DNA from: an uncultured Paracoccaceae bacterium
GTDB lineage: Bacteria; Pseudomonadota; Alphaproteobacteria; Rhodobacterales; Rhodobacteraceae
Direction of reading: 5' to 3'
Assembly (NCBI GenBank): GCA_947500005.1
Contig: CANMQJ010000023.1
Location: 1-64,000 of the forward strand
DNA length: 64,000 nucleotides
How positions within the stretch are numbered: the first letter of the stretch is position 1; each line of letters starts with the position of its first letter. Made by a program: the position numbers and the translations under genes. Of this stretch, positions 58,799 through 64,000 are shown piece by piece. The notes beneath the pieces are model-generated. The model ran no database searches and was not told the origin of the DNA. It saw nothing but the letters and a program-made list of their open reading frames with translations.

Positions 58799-60064
58799 TC
58801 AGCCCTTGCCTTTCCACGGCACCAGGACCCGCTCGGCCCAGCGCATCAGCATGTCGATGCCAAAGCCGATAATGCCGATCAGGATGATCCCCATGATGAC
58901 AATGTCGGTGTTCTGGAACTTTGACGCGACCATGATCATCATGCCCGCGCCCTTTTCCGCGGCGACAAGTTCGGCGGCGACCACGGTGCCCCAGCAGACG
59001 CCCATCGCAACGCGCGCGCCCGTGAATATCTCGGGCAGGGAATTCGGCATGATCACATAGCGCATGATCTGCGGCTTGCTGGCGCCCAGCGAATAGGCGG
59101 CATGGACCTTGGAAATCCGTACCCCCGAGACGCCGGACCGTGCGGCGATCGCCATGATCCACAGCGCGGCAAGAAACAGCAGGATGATTTTTCCGACCTC
59201 GCCAATCCCGGCCCAGATAATGACCAGGGGGATGAGCGCCAGCGGCGGCACGGGCCGCATGAACTCGACGATGGGGTCGAACCAGCCGCGGAACCAATCG
59301 GAGAGCCCCATGGCATATCCCAGCGGAATACCCACCAGAGCACCGAAGAAGAAGCCCACGATAACCCGCATCAGCGAATAGCCCAGATGCTCCCACAGGG
59401 TAGAGCCACGGAACCCGTCCGAAGCGATTTCGAGGAAGCGGTCCCAGACCGCCTCGGGCGCCGGGAGCCAGATCGGCTCCATCTGCCAGCCTTTGGAAGG
59501 TTCGAAATTCAGGGTGCCCTTGGGCGACATGCCGACGCGACCAAAATCGGTCTGAACGCTGCCGCCGGGTTCGATCGGCTCACCATTCACGGCTATGACC
59601 CGGTGACCCTCGTCCCGGCCCTTCTCGTCGTTGTCGTCCACGCGGATCAGCCCCGACCGCCAGGCACCCACGGTATCGGCATCGTTCTTGGCCCACCCCT
59701 CGCCGGGTTCGACCACGGGCACCTCGACGTCGGTTCCCACTTCGAAGACACGCACGGTCACGGTTGCGTCATCTTGCGTGCCATCATCGGCTTCAGCCGT
59801 ATAAGTGAAACTGGCATCGCCGAAGAACGGCCCCGGCGCATGAAGGAAAGGCGGCACCAGCTTGGAACCGGTGAAGGCCCCCCACAACAGGAAGATGGTC
59901 AAAACCGAGACGACCGAAGCGATCCGGTTCGGGGTGACTGCGCTTTCATCGCCAAAAGTAACGGTCTTGAGAGAGGTGTAATCCGTCACCGCCTTGCGAG
60001 CGACAAATTTCACCACGAAGAACGACACCACGAAGATCGCGATATAGATGAGAAAGACGATCAT
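58799..60064 (-). CDS. tauC: taurine-type ABC transporter permease with large insertion
   Basis: C-terminal half is canonical (PAPEAVWDRFLEIASDGFRGSTLWEHLGYSLMRV, EVGKIILLFLAALWIMA); about 125 aa inserted after LVPPFLHAP. Confidence 0.85.
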   Translation of the reverse strand: MIVFLIYIAIFVVSFFVVKFVARKAVTDYTSLKTVTFGDESAVTPNRIASVVSVLTIFLLWGAFTGSKLVPPFLHAPGPFFGDASFTYTAEADDGTQDDATVTVRVFEVGTDVEVPVVEPGEGWAKNDADTVGAWRSGLIRVDDNDEKGRDEGHRVIAVNGEPIEPGGSVQTDFGRVGMSPKGTLNFEPSKGWQMEPIWLPAPEAVWDRFLEIASDGFRGSTLWEHLGYSLMRVIVGFFFGALVGIPLGYAMGLSDWFRGWFDPIVEFMRPVPPLALIPLVIIWAGIGEVGKIILLFLAALWIMAIAARSGVSGVRISKVHAAYSLGASKPQIMRYVIMPNSLPEIFTGARVAMGVCWGTVVAAELVAAEKGAGMMIMVASKFQNTDIVIMGIILIGIIGFGIDMLMRWAERVLVPWKGKG

Positions 60065-60867
60065 TGCGCGTCCTCCGTTCGGCCCATGATCTCTTCTTCC
60101 ATGTCCCAGATCATTCCCAGGATCTCGTCCCGGCGCTGTCCGAACTCGGGGTGTTTCTTGACCTCGCGCAGGTCCTCCCCCACGCCGAGATCGGCAAAGG
60201 GCAGGCGATATTCGCGGTGGATGCGCCCTGGACGCGGCGCCATCACCAGCAGACGTTCGCCCAACAGCAGCGCTTCTTCGACCGAGTGGGTAATCAGGAT
60301 GATGGTCTTGCCCGTCTCCTTCCAGAGCTTCAGCACAAGGCTCTGCATCTTCTCCCGCGTCAACGCGTCCAGCGCGCCCAGCGGTTCGTCCATCAGGATC
60401 ACGTCGGGGTCGTTGGCCAGGCAGCGGGCCAGCGCCACACGCTGCTGCATGCCGCCAGACAACTCGTAAACCGCCTTTTCCTTGAAGTCATGCAGACCCA
60501 CCACGTCGAGCAAATGATCTACATTCTCCGCCCATTTCTTTTCGCGCTGGCCGGCCATCCGGGGGCCGAAACTCACATTCTCGCGCACGCTCATCCACTC
60601 GAACAGCGCGCCCTGCTGGAAGACCATTCCGCGTTCGGCATCGGGACCGGTCACGGTATGACCGTTCATCACGATCTTGCCCTCGGTCGGCGCCAGAAAT
60701 CCCGCTACGATGTTGAGAAGCGTGGTCTTGCCGCAGCCCGAGGGGCCCAGCACGCTCATCAACTCACCTTCCTCAAGAAAAAGCGATACGTCCTTCAGCG
60801 CCTGAACGGAGGTTCCGTTCGCCAGATCGAAACGCATCGAAATCTTGTCGATTGCCAATCCCGACAT
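60061..60867 (-). CDS. tauB: taurine-type ABC transporter ATP-binding protein
   Basis: VLGPSGCGKTTLLNIVAGF, LSGGMQQRVALARCLANDPDVILMDEPLGALDALTREKMQ. Confidence 0.9.
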   Translation of the reverse strand: MSGLAIDKISMRFDLANGTSVQALKDVSLFLEEGELMSVLGPSGCGKTTLLNIVAGFLAPTEGKIVMNGHTVTGPDAERGMVFQQGALFEWMSVRENVSFGPRMAGQREKKWAENVDHLLDVVGLHDFKEKAVYELSGGMQQRVALARCLANDPDVILMDEPLGALDALTREKMQSLVLKLWKETGKTIILITHSVEEALLLGERLLVMAPRPGRIHREYRLPFADLGVGEDLREVKKHPEFGQRRDEILGMIWDMEEEIMGRTEDAQ

Positions 60868-60973
60868 CTTTACCTTTCTTGAAAATGAATTGGAAATGGG
60901 CCTCCGTCCCCTGGTGTGAACAGATGCCCATTTCTGGACGGCGGGAAAACCCCCGCCGCCGACTGTCCTGCTA

Positions 60974-61972
60974 TCAGTTGGCCACGCTGCTCAGAGGAGC
61001 GGTGTTCACCTGGTTGGCATAGCTGTCCAGAGCCGCGTCGATACTGCCTGCTTCGACAAAGACATCGGCCACGCCCTTCATGAACTCCTGCGCGCCGCCA
61101 CCCAGCCATTTCTGGGACAACTGCTCATCCACCGGCGGGAAGATGAAGGTCGAGATCGTGGCCTTGGTGGCCTCCTCGTCCATGCCCGCGTCCTTGGCGA
61201 TCACCGGCAGCATCTTCTCGGCATCGGCGCCGCCCGCATTCCACATCGCGTTGGCATCCGCCGTCACCTTGAGGAAGGCCGCCACCAGGTCGGAGTTCTC
61301 GGCCACCCAGCTTGCCGGGCCCGAGGTGACGTCGAAGACGAGAATGCCCAGCTCCTCCTTCTCGGTGCCGGTCAGCAGCACGTTGCCGTGCTCCTTCATC
61401 CGCCGCAGCGACCCGCCCCAGCCGCAAGCCATGTCGACCGATCCCTGCGCGATCGCGGCCGCGCCATCGGGCGGGGCCATGTCGACGATCTCCATCGTGC
61501 CGATATCGACACCGAAATGGTTCATCTGCTTGAGGAAGCCGTAATGCGCCGCGGTGCCCAGCGGCACGGCGACCTTCTTGCCGGCCAGTTCGCCCGCGCT
61601 GTTCTTGTCGATTTCCAGCTCGGAACGGACGACGCAATTGTCATTGTCCGAATAGCTGACCGCCACATCGAGGATCTGAAGGTCCTGGCCCGCGCTTGTG
61701 GCCACCACGAAGGGCGGCACGCCCTGGCTCACCGAAAGATGCACGTCGCCCGAGGCCATCGCCGCGCTCATCGCCGTGCCGGTGTCGAAGCTGACCCAGT
61801 TCACGGTGACGCCCATTTCCTCGTCATAGGTGCCGTTCACCTTGGCATACTGGAAGGGCATCGGCCATTCCAGGAAGTAACCCACCGTGATCTCCTGGGC
61901 AAAGGACTGGCCCGCACCGGCGATCATCGCAACTGCCGCTGCGGCCCCCATCAGCTTTTGTCTTGAAGTCAT
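60974..61972 (-). CDS. tauA: taurine-type ABC transporter substrate-binding protein
   Basis: Signal peptide, ITVGYFLEWPMPFQYAK, AGKKVAVPLGTAAHYGFLKQM, ACGWGGSLRRMKEHG. Confidence 0.9.
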   Translation of the reverse strand: MTSRQKLMGAAAAVAMIAGAGQSFAQEITVGYFLEWPMPFQYAKVNGTYDEEMGVTVNWVSFDTGTAMSAAMASGDVHLSVSQGVPPFVVATSAGQDLQILDVAVSYSDNDNCVVRSELEIDKNSAGELAGKKVAVPLGTAAHYGFLKQMNHFGVDIGTMEIVDMAPPDGAAAIAQGSVDMACGWGGSLRRMKEHGNVLLTGTEKEELGILVFDVTSGPASWVAENSDLVAAFLKVTADANAMWNAGGADAEKMLPVIAKDAGMDEEATKATISTFIFPPVDEQLSQKWLGGGAQEFMKGVADVFVEAGSIDAALDSYANQVNTAPLSSVAN

Positions 61973-62222
61973 TCGTCGTCTCCCTGTTCTTCCGCCCTTT
62001 GGCGGCCTTGCGTCCCGGCGGTTTTCCGCCTCCGTTTGGTTACGGCTGTCGAAAAGCGGTTCCCAAGCCGTCGCAATCCACGACCCGTTCAGCCCCCCGA
62101 TCACGGGTCAATCTAGGCAAAATGCACTGCTTCGGAAAGCTGAAATCGCAGGCCCGGGCTTCGTGCGCACAAGGATTTTGCTGCGTCTCCCAAACTTTAG
62201 GACACCCGGGCCAGTGCGGCGG

Positions 62223-62259
62223 CAACTCTGGACCTAGTGCCACATCAACTCTGGCCCTA
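62223..62259. promoter_or_regulatory. direct repeat, candidate TauR (MocR-type) operator
   Basis: CAACTCTGGACCTA at 62223-62236 and CAACTCTGGCCCTA at 62246-62259 in the divergent tauA/tpa intergenic region. Confidence 0.55.
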
Positions 62260-62361
62260 TCATCCGAACGCCCGTTCAGCCCCTCTGGATTTCGGGATCA
62301 CGTCGGGGCAAGGTAGCCTCGGACGGCACGGTCCGGTATTCATTCGAGAAAGGAACATGTC

Positions 62362-63762
62362 ATGGACGGCACGTTCAACGAAAACGACATCAGCCGCGTG
62401 GTCGAGGCAGATCGCGCCCATGTCTGGCATCACCTCATTCAGCACAAACCCTTCGAAGCGAACGATCCCCGCATCATCGTCGAGGGCAAGGGCGTGCGGG
62501 TCTGGGACCAGAAGGGCAAGGAACATCTCGACGCCGTTTCGGGTGGCGTCTGGACGGTCAATGTCGGCTACGGCCGCGAGTCGATCTGCAAGGCGGTCTA
62601 CGACCAACTGATGAAGATGTGCTATTTCGCGCAATCAGCAGGCTCGATCCCCGGCGCGCTCTTCGCCGAGATGCTCATCGACAAGATGCCGGGAATGAGC
62701 CGGGTCTATTACACCAACTCGGGGTCGGAGGCGAACGAGAAGGCCTTCAAGATGGTCCGCCAGATCGCGCACAAGCGCTATGGCGGCAAGAAGCACAAGA
62801 TCCTCTACCGCGATCGCGACTATCACGGCGGTACGCTGGCCACGATGTCGGCAGGCGGCCAGAACGAGCGCAACGAGCAATACGGCCCCTTCGCTCCCGG
62901 CTTCGTCCGCGTCCCGCATTGCATGGAATACCGCAAGCACGAACTGGGGCTCGACCACCTGTCCGGCGAGGAGTTCGGCATCGCCGCAGCCAACCTGATC
63001 GAGGAGGTCATCCTGCGCGAAGGCCCAGACACCGTGGGCGCGCTCTGCCTCGAACCGGTGACGGCGGGTGGCGGCGTGATCGCGCCGCCCGAGGGCTACT
63101 GGCCGCGCGTGCAGGAGATCTGCCGCAAGTACGACATTCTGCTGCATATCGACGAGGTCGTCTGCGGCGTCGGCCGGACCGGCACCCAGTGGTTCGGCTA
63201 TCAGCATTACGGAATCGAGCCCGATTTCGTGACCATGGCCAAGGGCGTCGCCTCGGGCTATGCCGCCATCGCCTGCATGGTGACGACCGAGCGTGTCTTC
63301 GAAATGTTCAAGGACGATGCCAGCGATCCGCTGAACTACTTCCGCGACATCTCGACCTTCGGCGGCTGCACCGCGGGCCCGGCCGCGGCGATCGAGAACA
63401 TGCGCATCATCCAGGACGAGAACCTGCTTCAGAACTGCACCGACATGGGCGCGCGGCTCGATGCCAACCTGCGCATGCTGATGGAGAAGCACAAGGTCAT
63501 CGGCGACGTGCGCGGCAAGGGTCTCTTCCAGGGCGCGGAACTCGTGGCCGACCGCGACAGCAAGGAGCCGGTGGAGGAGAAACAGGCGCAGGCCGTCGTC
63601 GCCGACTGCATGGCCCAGGGCGTGATCATCGGGGTGACCAACCGGTCCGTTCCCGGAAGGAACAACACGCTGTGTTTCTCGCCCGCGCTGATCGCCACCG
63701 CTGACGACATCGACCAGATCACCGAAGCGGTGGATGGCGCTCTTGGTCGCGTGTTCGGCTAA
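62362..63762 (+). CDS. tpa: taurine--pyruvate aminotransferase
   Basis: Class III aminotransferase (YYTNSGSEANEKAFKMVRQIAHKR, DIDEVVCGVGRTGT-like, FVTMAKGVASGYA), divergent to tauABC. Confidence 0.92.
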   Translation: MDGTFNENDISRVVEADRAHVWHHLIQHKPFEANDPRIIVEGKGVRVWDQKGKEHLDAVSGGVWTVNVGYGRESICKAVYDQLMKMCYFAQSAGSIPGALFAEMLIDKMPGMSRVYYTNSGSEANEKAFKMVRQIAHKRYGGKKHKILYRDRDYHGGTLATMSAGGQNERNEQYGPFAPGFVRVPHCMEYRKHELGLDHLSGEEFGIAAANLIEEVILREGPDTVGALCLEPVTAGGGVIAPPEGYWPRVQEICRKYDILLHIDEVVCGVGRTGTQWFGYQHYGIEPDFVTMAKGVASGYAAIACMVTTERVFEMFKDDASDPLNYFRDISTFGGCTAGPAAAIENMRIIQDENLLQNCTDMGARLDANLRMLMEKHKVIGDVRGKGLFQGAELVADRDSKEPVEEKQAQAVVADCMAQGVIIGVTNRSVPGRNNTLCFSPALIATADDIDQITEAVDGALGRVFG

Positions 63763-63786
63763 CGCTTCCCCGGCACCCAGGCTTCC

Positions 63787-63820
63787 CGGCCCGGATCGAT
63801 GCGCGATCCGGGCCGCTTTT
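63787..63820 (+). terminator. Rho-independent terminator of tpa
   Basis: CGGCCCGGATCG-ATGCG-CGATCCGGGCCG-CTTTT. Confidence 0.9.
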
Positions 63821-63823
63821 CGT

Positions 63824-64000
63824 TCAGAGTTCCAGGATCGTGCAGCCGGTCGTCTTGCGCGCCTCGAGCGTGCGATGCGCCTCCGCTACCTCTTCCAGCG
63901 GGAACCGCTGGTCGATGCGGATCTCGACCGCGCCGCTTTCGACCTTGTCGAACAGCATCCGCGCCATCGACTGGCACGTTTCGTGATCCGCGATATGCGT
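63824..64000 (-). CDS. NADPH:quinone oxidoreductase-like (C-terminal part, truncated by window)
   Basis: Reverse strand ...MARMLFDKVESGAVEIRIDQRFPLEEVAEAHRTLEARKTTGCTILEL-stop, typical MDR C-terminus. Confidence 0.8.
   Translation of the reverse strand, partial: THIADHETCQSMARMLFDKVESGAVEIRIDQRFPLEEVAEAHRTLEARKTTGCTILEL

Overview
The 64 kb window is GC-rich chromosome from an alphaproteobacterium. Gene content and order (hisS-hisZ-hisG, ffh-aroQ-rpsP-rimM-trmD-rplS-rpmE, nrdJ, mipZ, tauABC/tpa) point to Rhodobacteraceae (roseobacter group). Main blocks, left to right: small membrane proteins and a GNAT; a frameshifted DUF6880-like gene; an islet of orphan small genes (about 3.4-6.3 kb); B12-dependent ribonucleotide reductase nrdJ, preceded by an unusual tRNA-like gene; a K+ channel with a C-terminal zinc ribbon; the histidine genes; MipA-like and HlyD-like genes; a BMP-type ABC transporter next to xdhABC; dnaE; a LOV histidine kinase; the ffh-to-rpmE operon; a rhodanese-like protein with a 30-bp tandem repeat; mipZ; exosortase E with its VPEID-CTERM substrate; a homogentisate catabolic cluster; and a taurine uptake and transamination cluster. 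The most unusual items are: (1) a tRNA-like gene with intact acceptor, D and T arms and an encoded CCA, but a 36-nt anticodon loop and C73, ending 27 nt upstream of nrdJ; (2) GC-rich palindromic repeats inserted in frame in both xdhA and xdhB; (3) the XrtE/VPEID-CTERM pair with a very small Trp-rich predicted mature peptide; (4) an insertion of about 125 aa in TauC; (5) a two-gene Cys-rich cassette of unknown function. No CRISPR array, rRNA, transposase or prophage was seen. All calls come from reading the sequence and ORF track; no database search was run.
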